Positions 7,669 through 14,309 are shown, counted from the stretch's first letter. The stretch: DNA of 14,900 bases from Methylobacter sp. (GCA_028714995.1 JAQTLI010000019.1:1-14900); one strand, 5' to 3'. Numbers and translations: made by a program. Notes: generated by a model not told the origin, from the letters alone.

Positions 7669-9105
7669 TCAGGCCCTTATTGCCTCAATCATGGCTGGAG
7701 TAACCAATATATTTATGACCCGTTTCATATTGCAGGCCAGCACATGCAAGCTCATTTCCGTGCTGACATTTTTTAATTTTTTGGTGAGAAAATGAGTTGC
7801 TCCCATCCATGCCTTGAGAGTGCCAAAGGGATGTTACACCGTTTGGCATCGAAGTCGCATACTGTCAGGTGCCTGGTCAAGGCGGGCTTGCATGGCTTCA
7901 AGAATATCTTCATGTTCCCAGCGGCTAATACTTCGTTGTTCGCTGGGCGTACACTTTGTTTTGATGTCACATTGCTGGCAATGTGAACTCCAATACCCGT
8001 GCAAATTTAATCCGTTTTCTACCCTGGAGAACCGCCAAATCAGACGTTGTCCGGCGAGACACTGGTATTCGTTGGTCTTGGCATCGTAAATGAAGTCCGT
8101 TTTATTGAATCTACCGTCTGCTTTTGCACCTGAGGTCATTGGCTTGGGTACAAAAGCAGTGATACCGACTTAAGAATCTCTTGACTACTGAAATAGCCTC
8201 GGTCAGCGACAACATTGAGTTCGGTCGTACTGATTGCACTTTTGGCTTGTTCCGCCATGTTGGCTAACTGGTATCTATCATGTCCGACATTGGTTACCTC
8301 ATGCGCCACAATTAAATGGTGTTTGGTATCAATTGTTGTCTGAACATTGTAACCCACCATTCCACTACCACGAACACTGGTCGCCATAGATCGCGCATCA
8401 GGATCAGTGAGGGAGATTTGTTTGTCAGGTGTATCCTTTAATTCGGCTTCGATGCTGTTGAGTCTGTCCATTTGCTCTTTCAACTTATCGATTTTTTCCT
8501 ATAAGCGCTGAACTTTGGCTTCTGTAAGATCGACAGGCTCTTGGCGGTCAGCGGTTTCAAGAGCAGAAAGATAGCGTTCAATACTGGCTTCAATCTGTTC
8601 CCGGCACCGATCAATCTTGTTAGCGGTGTAGTTTTTATCACGATTGTTTACGGCCTTGAATTTACTACCATCAATCGCCACTGTTGCTTCAGCAAATAAA
8701 TTGAGTTGTCGGCATCATAATAGGACAAATTGGCTGCACACTTTACGGATAGCAGGGCCGTTATTCTTTCGAAAATTGGCAATCGTCTTAAAATCAGGCT
8801 TCAGCCGTTCCGTTAACCAGAAAAGCTCCAGGTTAGCTGACTCTCACGTTCTAACCGGCGGCTGGATTGAATGCGGTTCAGGTAACCGTATATGTAAAGC
8901 TTGAGAAAAACTGCAGGATGGTAAGCTGGGCGTCCAGTTGCTAATGGGCTGACACTTTTCACCCCCCCCCCAGTTGATTTAAGTCGAGTTGTTCAACAAA
9001 AACGTCAACAACACGAACGGGATTATCTTCTGGAACAAAGTCCTCCAAATACTCAGGGAATAATATTCCCTGGTTGCGGTTTATGCCTTAAATGAACCGT
9101 TTCAT
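7669..9105 (-). pseudogene. IS1182-family DDE transposase, degenerate
   Basis: Reconstructed on -, the frame starts at ATG 9105-9103 after GGGGAGGAC, reads MKRFI, and ends with a stop at 7671-7669, about 478 codons. Recognisable blocks in order: LFPEYLEDFVPEDNPVRVVD, RPAYHP, RIQSSRRLERE, DFKTIANFR, VAIDGSKFKAVNN (first catalytic Asp), VVADRGYFS (second Asp), and HPFGTLKAWMGATHF. Visible damage: stop at codon 6 (9090-9088); frameshift at a run of ten C (8962-8971); frameshift near 8830; TGA at 8717-8715; TAG at 8501-8499; frameshift near 8160; and TAA at 7836-7834, which replaces the Glu expected before HPFG, probably the catalytic one. Seven lesions show long decay, so it is no longer functional. 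Confidence 0.93.
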
Positions 9106-9151
9106 CTGTCCTCCCCGATAACTTGGATAGACATATTTTACTAGAAATAAT

Positions 9152-9168
9152 GTTTTTACACACCCTGG
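9152..9168 (-). repeat. Terminal inverted repeat of the IS1182-family element, transposase 5' side
   Basis: GTTTTTACACACCCTGG on +, the inverted partner of 7487-7503, 46 bp upstream of the transposase start. Confidence 0.8.
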
Positions 9169-9346
9169 ACCCATTCCGGTCACTCATAAATTATTTGAAC
9201 AAAATAATGTAAAGTTAACCGAGCGCAACACTGTAAGGCTGAAAAATAAAATCGTCATATAGAAGCACTCTGGGTGAGCACAAAATTAGTCGTTTAATTT
9301 TACTCCGCCCCCCAATTATTTTTAACCACAATTATGAAAACCAAAA

Positions 9347-9608
9347 TTAACGATAACTCAATTGCAAACGATGCTCGTCATGGAAACGGAGCGTTAGCGA
9401 AGTGAAAATGCAAGCTTTCCGAAATCGCGTCGAGTCATTGATGGGATAATGTGAGCCACCCATTGCTGGATGGCATACGAGAGAATCAGGAAGGTTGAGG
9501 TGCCGCAGACATTAGCGATCGCCATTTTCACTGCTTGCTTGGGCTGGAATGCCCAAAGCAAGCTTTCAGTGAAAATAGCGACTTCCCGATTTAATTGATT
9601 TTCGTTAA
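9347..9608. mobile_element. Possible MITE-like element bounded by inverted repeats
   Basis: TTAACGATAACTCAATT (9347-9363) and, inverted at the other end, TTAACGAAAATCAATT (9608-9593) agree at about 15 of 17 positions with one gap. The 262 bp between them contain no credible gene but a strong internal hairpin. This shape resembles a non-autonomous miniature element. A TA or longer target duplication is not clear, and the right edge abuts the stop codon of the next gene, so it might instead be a native 3' region. The preceding 9169-9346 stretch shows nothing identifiable. Confidence 0.4.
9519..9581. repeat. Long imperfect hairpin
   Basis: ATTTTCACTG (9524-9533) pairs perfectly with CAGTGAAAAT (9567-9576); inside it CTTGCTT-GGGC (9534-9544) pairs with GCCC-AAAGCAAG (9551-9562) with one bulge and an unpaired CTTT, closing a 6-nt loop. 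TCGC/GCGA extends the stem by four pairs after a mismatch. It follows the stop of the gene on - by about 30 bp but lacks a T tract, so it is not a typical terminator. Confidence 0.75.
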
Positions 9609-10202
9609 CTATTTTACGATCACACCAAGTCCACGTATAACTATTTTGTCATAAATGTCGCCGGTATCGATGCGCAGTGACAGTAAAACAGGACCGTTTT
9701 TCGATTTAATAGCAGGTTTCACAAGAGTACTGTCCTCGCAAACCGGGCCTGAAGCATTTAAATGGGTGGGGTCATCGAGCTTTACCAAAGCCGAACTAGG
9801 AGGATTTTGCACTTGCGCTAAACGGACTTGACTGATGAAACTTAAGCTACTACTGTTCTCATAGCAAACTCTGACGCCGGTGATTTTAGTTTCCTTGGGC
9901 AGTTCCAAAGCCATCTGCACGACTTTATTGCCGCCTGCAGGAAATGTATCTCCAAGCGAATTAGATTGAATGACGAGACCGGTCAAGCCGCTGCCTACTC
10001 CAGAGTTGGTAGAATTATATGTTGTTGTCAGGTTAGTAGTGTCTCCCGAGAGCAAATCAAAGTGGTTGACCCACTGAATATGCTCATTAACTTGATCTGC
10101 ACGAACTGCGACGGTATTGAAGGCTGAGCCTAAACCAATAACGGATAACATACATGTTTTGGCACTAGCCTTTAGCAATTTTGTTAAAACGGTATTTTTC
10201 AT
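9609..10202 (-). CDS. Uncharacterised exported protein
   Basis: 197 residues, family not recognised with confidence. A basic N-terminus and hydrophobic core with likely cleavage after AVRA (residue 35) suggest Sec export. The mature part is polar, rich in Ser, Thr, Gly, Asn and short beta-type stretches (KVVQMALELP, ITGVRVCYE, VLLSLRID, KIVIRGLGVIV) and has only two cysteines, 113 and 155, that could form a disulfide. This suggests a secreted beta-sandwich-like protein; no catalytic motif is seen. The start is supported by AGGGA eight bases before ATG. It stands alone between a MITE-like segment and a long upstream region containing a CRP/FNR-like palindrome 104 bp from its start, so regulated expression is plausible. 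No anchor, PEP-CTERM or lipobox is visible. Confidence 0.8.
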   Translation of the reverse strand: MKNTVLTKLLKASAKTCMLSVIGLGSAFNTVAVRADQVNEHIQWVNHFDLLSGDTTNLTTTYNSTNSGVGSGLTGLVIQSNSLGDTFPAGGNKVVQMALELPKETKITGVRVCYENSSSLSFISQVRLAQVQNPPSSALVKLDDPTHLNASGPVCEDSTLVKPAIKSKNGPVLLSLRIDTGDIYDKIVIRGLGVIVK

Positions 10203-10246
10203 AGTGAATCCCTATTATAAAGTGATAATGAACGTTCTCAGTCATC

Positions 10247-10260
10247 GGCCGAGTTCGGCC
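10247..10260. promoter_or_regulatory. Short GC-rich dyad upstream of the exported-protein gene
   Basis: GGCCGA and TCGGCC are inverted across a 2-nt centre, 45 bp before the start of the gene on -. It may be an operator or a small leader stem. Confidence 0.35.
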
Positions 10261-10305
10261 TTAAAAGGTCACGTGAGCACTCTGTTACAAAACAACTTAA
10301 ATTTC

Positions 10306-10321
10306 TGTGATCAATATCACA
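10306..10321. promoter_or_regulatory. CRP/FNR-family-like binding palindrome
   Basis: TGTGATCAATATCACA is symmetric in six bases on each side and matches the TGTGA-N6-TCACA form bound by CRP/Vfr/Clp-type regulators exactly; the inner TGAT-N4-ATCA is also shared with FNR-type sites. It lies 104 bp upstream of the exported-protein gene and 46 bp before a 19-codon reading frame on +. Sequence match only; no promoter elements could be fixed beside it. Confidence 0.5.
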
Positions 10322-10334
10322 TATTTTAAAATAT
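10321..10334. repeat. Perfect AT palindrome ATATTTTAAAATAT
   Basis: A 14-bp perfect palindrome directly abutting the CRP/FNR-like site. It may be a second operator or simply an AT-rich promoter element. Confidence 0.5.
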
Positions 10335-10737
10335 CACTCTTTACGAGACTTGACAACAAGGAGGATATGAAAGTTAAACCTTTCGAATTAAAAAACAGTG
10401 CAAGAAAAGCTGGGAGTATCAAGTGATTGCACTACCACCAAAAACTTAATATTTGTTCGACGAATTATTGAATAAAGTGTAAGTCGAATGGCTGCTTTTG
10501 GCCGATTTGGGCAATTCAACCAAAAGACCGAACCCGACCTAGGCTGATGATATGGATCTAAATAGCTGATTGTCCGGTCCCCCACGCGATCGGGCTATCG
10601 AATTGATTTTTAAGCACGATAACGATTAAACAGTCGATCAAAACATTAGGTAGACTGTATGGTTTTGCATAGCGTTCAAAACCAATAAGAGTCTAAAATT
10701 TCAAATAGCTTTGCCTTCTACTCTAATATGCCCCTCG
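10335..10737. other. Intergenic stretch without a convincing gene
   Basis: Contains TTGACA (10350-10355) and AAGGAGG (10358-10364) followed after two bases by ATG and a 19-codon frame ending at 10426; the spacing is too short for normal initiation. A 7-bp stem GGTTTTG/CAAAACC (10661-10667, 10677-10683) lies beyond the 3' end of the gene on - but has no T tract on that strand. Otherwise nothing identifiable. Confidence 0.6.
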
Positions 10738-11004
10738 CTATCGCTTTGTGGTTCTATGAAGCTTTTTGCGAGCTGGGCAAAACTGCCGTTCATTTCCCCA
10801 AAACTTCCGATTACAGTCATTTAATCGATGCTGATAACACAGAACACAGCGATTTAACCGACGCTGATAACGGCAATAAGCGCATATTACTAAACGGTCA
10901 AGACGATCAAACTTAGTTTTGTTTTCTATGGATAGCGCATTTCGTTCAACGTCTAATACAGCATAAAGATGCCGCGCTTGATCTATTAGAGTGTCATTAT
11001 CCAT
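10738..11004 (-). CDS. Uncharacterised small protein with two CxxC pairs
   Basis: 88 residues, family not recognised. The start has a good Shine-Dalgarno, TGAGGT, eight bases before ATG. The first 38 residues form a charged amphipathic, probably helical part (LIDQARHLYAVLDVERNAL). Then C41-x2-C44 and C53-x2-C56 are spaced by eight residues, with a fifth Cys at 64 and a sixth at 76, which suggests a metal-binding knuckle. The Cys/Arg-rich part contains an 11-residue near-repeat (YQRRLNRCVLC, YQHRLNDCNRK). The tail is basic. A nucleic-acid-binding or redox role would be a guess. A reading frame on the opposite strand (10728-10916) lacks a ribosome binding site and is treated as a shadow. Confidence 0.5.
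   Translation of the reverse strand: MDNDTLIDQARHLYAVLDVERNALSIENKTKFDRLDRLVICAYCRYQRRLNRCVLCYQHRLNDCNRKFWGNERQFCPARKKLHRTTKR
10819..10871. repeat. Direct repeat of 20 bp at 33-bp spacing
   Basis: ATTTAATCGATGCTGATAAC (10819-10838) and ATTTAACCGACGCTGATAAC (10852-10871) differ at two positions. The 33-bp period equals 11 codons and produces the 11-residue repeat in the small protein encoded on -. Confidence 0.8.
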
Positions 11005-11033
11005 TTTTAATTACCTCAGTTATTACTTAACCA

Positions 11034-11045
11034 GTTGTTAACAAC
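11034..11045. promoter_or_regulatory. 12-bp palindrome GTTGTTAACAAC upstream of the small-protein gene
   Basis: Perfect palindrome 30 bp before the start codon of the gene on -, near where a promoter or operator would lie. Regulator unknown. Confidence 0.35.
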
Positions 11046-11175
11046 GGCAAGCCTCCCTGCAAAGCAGCATTATCTTTTTTCTTAGTCGTAATTTTACATA
11101 ACAAATATTGCATTTGTGTGAATTAAAGATTATGACTTGTGACAAAAACTGAAAAAATTTCGACTATCCGCAATT

Positions 11176-11206
11176 GACCCAGACTGATGACGTGGCCCCC
11201 TCCCCA
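11176..11206 (+). repeat. Inverted repeat of the IS1111-type element, transposase 3' side
   Basis: 31 bp starting GACCCAGACTGATGAC and ending CTCCCCA; 28 of 31 match the inverted copy at 12558-12588. Confidence 0.9.
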
Positions 11207-11485
11207 ATTGCAAGCCAAGTTTCCCCACAATTGATACTTTCAACAGAGATCGAGATTGCAGCCATATATCCGGTCTCTTGATAGAGATATAAACCTCTGG
11301 CCCCTGATGAATCTATCCGCGCGCTTTTTCCCCAAAACACTCTGCCGGTTTCTATGAACCTCTGTGTCAATCGGGTTTTAAAAGCACCGGTCTGACCTGT
11401 TGTCGTCATCAATAGTAGTTTTCTTGCCTCCGCAATCTGGTTAAACTTTGTTCACCGGCATGAGGGTTATCCATGCTTTGAGCGG
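11207..11485 (-). ncRNA. Candidate bridge/seekRNA region of the IS1111-type element
   Basis: Non-coding space between the transposase stop and the inverted repeat. In the IS1111 group the guide RNA that specifies donor and target is known to be encoded in this 3' region, so one is expected here on -. The boundaries, fold and guide loops were not determined; the coordinates only delimit where it should be. A reading frame on - at 11164-11412 covers part of it but has no ribosome binding site and runs through the inverted repeat, so it is not taken as a gene. Confidence 0.4.
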
Positions 11486-12502
11486 CTAAGCCGCAGCGGC
11501 CTCGCAGGCTCTATCCTGCCTAGCCATTACCCATAATACACGGGCATTTTTGTTAGCCAGCGCCACTGCCGCTTTGTTAAAGCCGCGCCGTTCAACCAGG
11601 GCCTGTAGCCATCGACTCAGTGGGTCGGTTTTACCGTTGCAGCATTTGATTACTGACCGCGCACCATGGATCAATAAAGTGCGTAGATAACGGTTGCCGC
11701 GTTTACTGATACCCAGCAATACTTGTTTATCACCACTACTGTGCTGACATGGCACCACACCAAGGCTGGCAGCATAATCTCGACTTTTCGCGTAGCCTTT
11801 GCCATCACCTATGTCGGATGCCATGATCGTCGCGGTGATCGGGCCGATGCCAGGCACATCCGGGAAGCGGCGACTGAGAGCATTTTGCTCACACAACCGG
11901 TTTATTCGCCTGTCTTGGGCTTTGATGTCGTCATCCAGTTTGCTGAGAGCCTCATACATCTCGGCAAACAGTTCACGGCTTAACGATGGCAAGCCATTTT
12001 CGGCATCTTCCAAAATCAGCGGTAGCTACTTTCTGACCTGATTAACACCTTGCGGTATGACAATCCCAAGCTCAGATAAAAAACCACGAATCCGATCTAT
12101 CAGCGCAGTCCGCTGATAGATCAAATCCTGACACAGGCAATGCAATATCTGCATCTCCTGTTGTTCCATATTTTTTACCACGACTGTGCGCTTGTTAGGA
12201 CGACTCACTGCAGTAAAAATTGCTTCTGCATCATTGAAATCGTTTTTGTTGCCTATCGCAAACGCCTTTACAAAACGGGCATTTAACAATACGACTTCAT
12301 GACCTGATTTCTTGAATTCACGAGCCCAGTGATGTGCACCGCCGCAAGCTTCCATTCCAATCAGGCTCACCGGCATTTGCGCAATATAGGCTAATAATTC
12401 GTTACGTTTCAATTTCTTTTTTACTGATTTGCCTTCAGCAGAAAGGCTGTATAGATGAAAAATGCTTTTTGCTAAATCCAAACCCACTACGTTAATATTC
12501 AT
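11486..12502 (-). pseudogene. IS110-family (IS1111 group) transposase split by one amber codon
   Basis: Starts at ATG 12502-12500 with GAGGAG upstream; 338 codons in one frame, normal for the family. N-terminal DEDD RuvC-like domain: Asp9 (VVGLDLAKS), Glu51 (GMEACGG), Asp88 and Asp91 (NKNDFNDAEA). C-terminal Transposase_20 domain: DVPGIGPITATIMASDIGDG, then YAASLGVVPCQHSSGDK with the conserved serine segment, and SKRGNRYLRTLLIHGA. The only defect is TAG at 12028-12026 (VRK-stop-LPLILEDAENG), likely a CAG to TAG change, between the two domains. An ATG at 12013 could restart the second half, but there is no clear ribosome binding site. Either a young pseudogene or a product needing suppression or sequencing error correction. 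Confidence 0.93.
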
Positions 12503-12557
12503 TTCGGACTCCTCTTTTTCCCGTTAATTTGCTTGGTGCATTATGACACCGTGAGGG

Positions 12558-12588
12558 TGGGGAGGAGTCCATGTCATCAGTCTGGGTC
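12558..12588 (-). repeat. Inverted repeat of the IS1111-type element, transposase 5' side
   Basis: Inverted partner of 11176-11206 with three mismatches; it lies 55 bp upstream of the transposase start. Confidence 0.9.
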
Positions 12589-12685
12589 GAATTTCGTCAG
12601 TCAACTTCAAGACTAAAACCGATCCTGAACGGACACTCGGTAATCATTTCAATGCCAAAAACATCTTTATTACTTTTGCCATGAA

Positions 12686-13327
12686 TTATGCCATTCCGGC
12701 AAGCACAGGAAATAGCGCCGACAGGCCTTTGGTAATGAATTCCACAGCGATGGAGGCCAACAGCAAACCCATAACCCGAGTCACCACATTTATACCTGTA
12801 TGCCCCATGACTCCGGCAATCTTAGGTGCAACCAACATTGCAATCAATACAATGAGTGAGACAGAGAGAATCACGGCGCTTACCAATAAATAGTGCGGCC
12901 AAGACTGGCCCATATGCCCAAAGACAATAGTTGTGCTAATTGCACCCGGACCACTCAGTAACGGAATTGCCAACGGCACCACGGCAACCGACTCTTTTTC
13001 GTAGGATTCGGCGTGTTCCTCTGGGGTGTGCCGTGATCGGTCAGGCGTTGCATGTAACATTGAAAGCCCCATTAACAATATCAGTATTCCTCCAGCAACA
13101 CGGAAGGCCGGAAGACTGATACTGAAAAAATTCAAAATGGGTTCACCGGCCAGCAATGCAATCTGTAAAACCATGAATACGGCACAGGCACAAACCAGCG
13201 CTGTTCGTTTTTTGTCGTCACTTGTGCGAGCAGCAGTCAATGCCATGAAAGTTGGAATGGCGCCAATGGGATTGACCACTGAAACCAGGCCAACCAAAAG
13301 TTGTAAATATTCGTTCCAATACAGCAT
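12686..13327 (-). CDS. MarC-family integral membrane protein
   Basis: 213 residues if started at ATG 13327-13325 (MLYWNEYLQLLVGL), the normal length for the UPF0056/MarC family. A TTG at 13393 would add 22 mostly polar residues and is less likely; neither start has a good Shine-Dalgarno. About six hydrophobic segments are visible, with the conserved VNPIGAIPTFMALT near the N-terminus, GGILILLMGLSML, a polar loop (residues about 95-118), and VPLAIPLLSGPGAISTTIV, typical of the family repeat with its NP-G-P motifs. MarC proteins are inner-membrane proteins of unknown transport function; the old link to multiple antibiotic resistance has not held up. Its 3' end lies 97 bp from the IS1111-type element, so the gene is not disrupted. 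Confidence 0.93.
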   Translation of the reverse strand: MLYWNEYLQLLVGLVSVVNPIGAIPTFMALTAARTSDDKKRTALVCACAVFMVLQIALLAGEPILNFFSISLPAFRVAGGILILLMGLSMLHATPDRSRHTPEEHAESYEKESVAVVPLAIPLLSGPGAISTTIVFGHMGQSWPHYLLVSAVILSVSLIVLIAMLVAPKIAGVMGHTGINVVTRVMGLLLASIAVEFITKGLSALFPVLAGMA

Positions 13328-13633
13328 GAAATTTATTTTTGTTGAGAGTAGGATTATTTGGATAATGCGCTTTTGTAAATAAGTGCTTAACAAGAAATCG
13401 CCAGGTAGCCTTGTTTCTATAGGGTAGCTGTGTGGTCTTTGGTTTCAGAGAATCATGCATGCCGACTATTTGCTGAACACTTACAAAGGTGTTTAAGCGC
13501 CTGGATGCGGCGACGGGGGTATTATTTGAAATTGAGTTTGGTGAGATTAAAATTGTCCGTTAAAACCAATGTATCACGTTCGAAGCTTGGTGAAAGAGTA
13601 TATTCAAAGTCATTAGCTCCGAACGCTGGTTGA
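13328..13633. other. Intergenic stretch between marC-type and phnA-type genes
   Basis: No convincing gene. It contains the upstream region of the MarC-family gene, a short stem AACAC/GTGTT (13476-13494), and copy B of the dispersed repeat. Small open frames here lack ribosome binding sites. Confidence 0.6.
13491..13564 (+). repeat. Diverged dispersed repeat, copy B
   Basis: Aligns with 7363-7436 in the same orientation. On + the frame ending at 13563 reads ATGVLFEIEFGEIKIVR-stop, against WAGVLIEIGFDEVNAVR-stop in copy A. Upstream TTGCTGAA is also shared (13470 and 7331 regions), suggesting the homology extends further with gaps. Confidence 0.55.
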
Positions 13634-13978
13634 TTAAATCTTTTTCACAAACTCTGATTTCAACTGCATTGCTCCAATGCCGTCAATTTTACAGTCGATA
13701 TCATGATCACCATCGACTAGCCGAATGTTTTTAACTTTAGTTCCGACTTTGACCACAAGGGACGAACCTTTAATCTTGAGGTCTTTAATTACGGTAACGG
13801 TATCACCGTCTTGCAACACATTACCGTTGGCGTCCTTGATCACACGACCTTCATCATCCCCGCTTTCGGCTTGCGCGTCTTGTGGCCATTCATGTGCGCA
13901 TTCGGGGCAAATGTACATGGTTCCATCATTGTAAGTGTATTCTGAGCCACACTTAGGGCAATTGGGTAGTTTACTCAT
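13634..13978 (-). CDS. yjdM: PhnA/YjdM-family zinc-ribbon protein
   Basis: 114 residues from ATG 13978-13976 (MSKLPNCPKCGSEYTY), the usual start and length for this family; an upstream Met adds 22 non-conserved residues. N-terminal zinc ribbon with C7-x2-C10 and C24-x2-C27, then the PhnA domain: GRVIKDANGNVLQDGDTVTVIKDLKIKG, VVKVGTKVKNIRLV, GDHDIDCKIDGIGAMQLKSEFVKK. Named from a gene near the E. coli phosphonate cluster, but not part of the C-P lyase pathway; its true role is unknown and phosphonoacetate hydrolase labels are errors. No phosphonate genes are in the window. It is divergent from the Rof-like gene, with 79 bp between starts. Confidence 0.93.
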   Translation of the reverse strand: MSKLPNCPKCGSEYTYNDGTMYICPECAHEWPQDAQAESGDDEGRVIKDANGNVLQDGDTVTVIKDLKIKGSSLVVKVGTKVKNIRLVDGDHDIDCKIDGIGAMQLKSEFVKKI

Positions 13979-14057
13979 TGATCTATTTTGTATTAAATTA
14001 TTTAAGGTATTTAAATGCGTTAGGCTAACATATAAATTTGGCATGAAAGAAAAAATA

Positions 14058-14309
14058 ATGAATCAATGTTCCATATCCTGCGAGTTACACGATTACCTTG
14101 AAATCGCCTGCATGTACGGTTATCAGGTAAAACTGACGCTAAAAGACCATCAAACGGTTGAAGGCAAAGCGCTGGATACGCTTACCACCGCTGAAAAACG
14201 CGAATATCTGGTTATCGATAATGGGCAAAAACAGCAAATTGAACTGAATCAGATTGTCAAAATGCAGGTACTAACGCCCAACGCAAAGTTTACCAAAGTG
14301 ATTTTCTGA
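14058..14309 (+). CDS. rof: Rof-like Rho-binding antiterminator
   Basis: 83 residues, matching E. coli Rof (YaeO) in size and pattern: ISCELHDYLEIACMYGYQVKLTLKD, EGKALDTLTTAEKREYLVID and IELNQIVKMQVLTPNAKF align with C-D-YD-LE-AC, the L-LKDG-----A-D----K--EYL strand region and the LD-I--F segment. Rof binds Rho and blocks its loading on RNA, lowering Rho-dependent termination in the cytoplasm. ATG at 14058 fits the family start; an in-frame ATG at 14043 (MKEKI) is possible, and AAAGAAAAA is only a weak ribosome binding site. The next gene downstream converges on it, 62 bp away. Confidence 0.85.
   Translation: MNQCSISCELHDYLEIACMYGYQVKLTLKDHQTVEGKALDTLTTAEKREYLVIDNGQKQQIELNQIVKMQVLTPNAKFTKVIF

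Larger units (their letters stand above)
7487..9168 (-). mobile_element. Decayed IS1182-family insertion sequence
   Basis: A 1.68-kb element of the size usual for this family. Its ends are CCAGGCCGTGTAAAAAC (7487-7503) and, inverted, CCAGGGTGTGTAAAAAC (9152-9168), 15 of 17 identical, enclosing a single transposase reading frame on - that is heavily broken. GACCC is found at both outer edges but overlaps the repeats, so a target duplication is not established. It cannot move by its own transposase. Confidence 0.85.
11176..12588 (-). mobile_element. IS110-family element, IS1111 type
   Basis: About 1.41 kb bounded by 31-bp inverted repeats (11176-11206 and 12558-12588) that agree at 28 positions and both begin GACCCAGACTGATGAC from the outside. 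The single transposase gene on - is of the DEDD/IS110 family. Inverted repeats near the ends and a long non-coding region 3' of the transposase (about 280 nt, versus about 55 nt on the 5' side) are features of the IS1111 group rather than of IS110 sensu stricto. Exact element ends may lie some bases outside the repeats. AATTTCG occurs at both flanks (11156-11162 and 12590-12596). Confidence 0.88.

Noticed and set aside
10214..10219. TATAAT on - as a -10 element for the exported-protein gene.
   Set aside because: It lies only 11 bp from the start codon, leaving no room for the ribosome binding site in the transcript, and no -35 is found at 16-18 bp.
10358..10426. AAGGAGG followed by ATG and a 19-codon frame.
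   Set aside because: Only two bases separate the Shine-Dalgarno and ATG, and the peptide is not recognisable; noted only as part of the control region.
10728..10916. 62-codon frame on + with repeated DADN.
   Set aside because: No ribosome binding site; the opposite strand frame has a good one and contains the same period-33 repeat.
11164..11412. 82-codon frame on - at the 3' side of the IS1111-type element.
   Set aside because: It runs through the inverted repeat, has no Shine-Dalgarno, and occupies the expected guide-RNA region.
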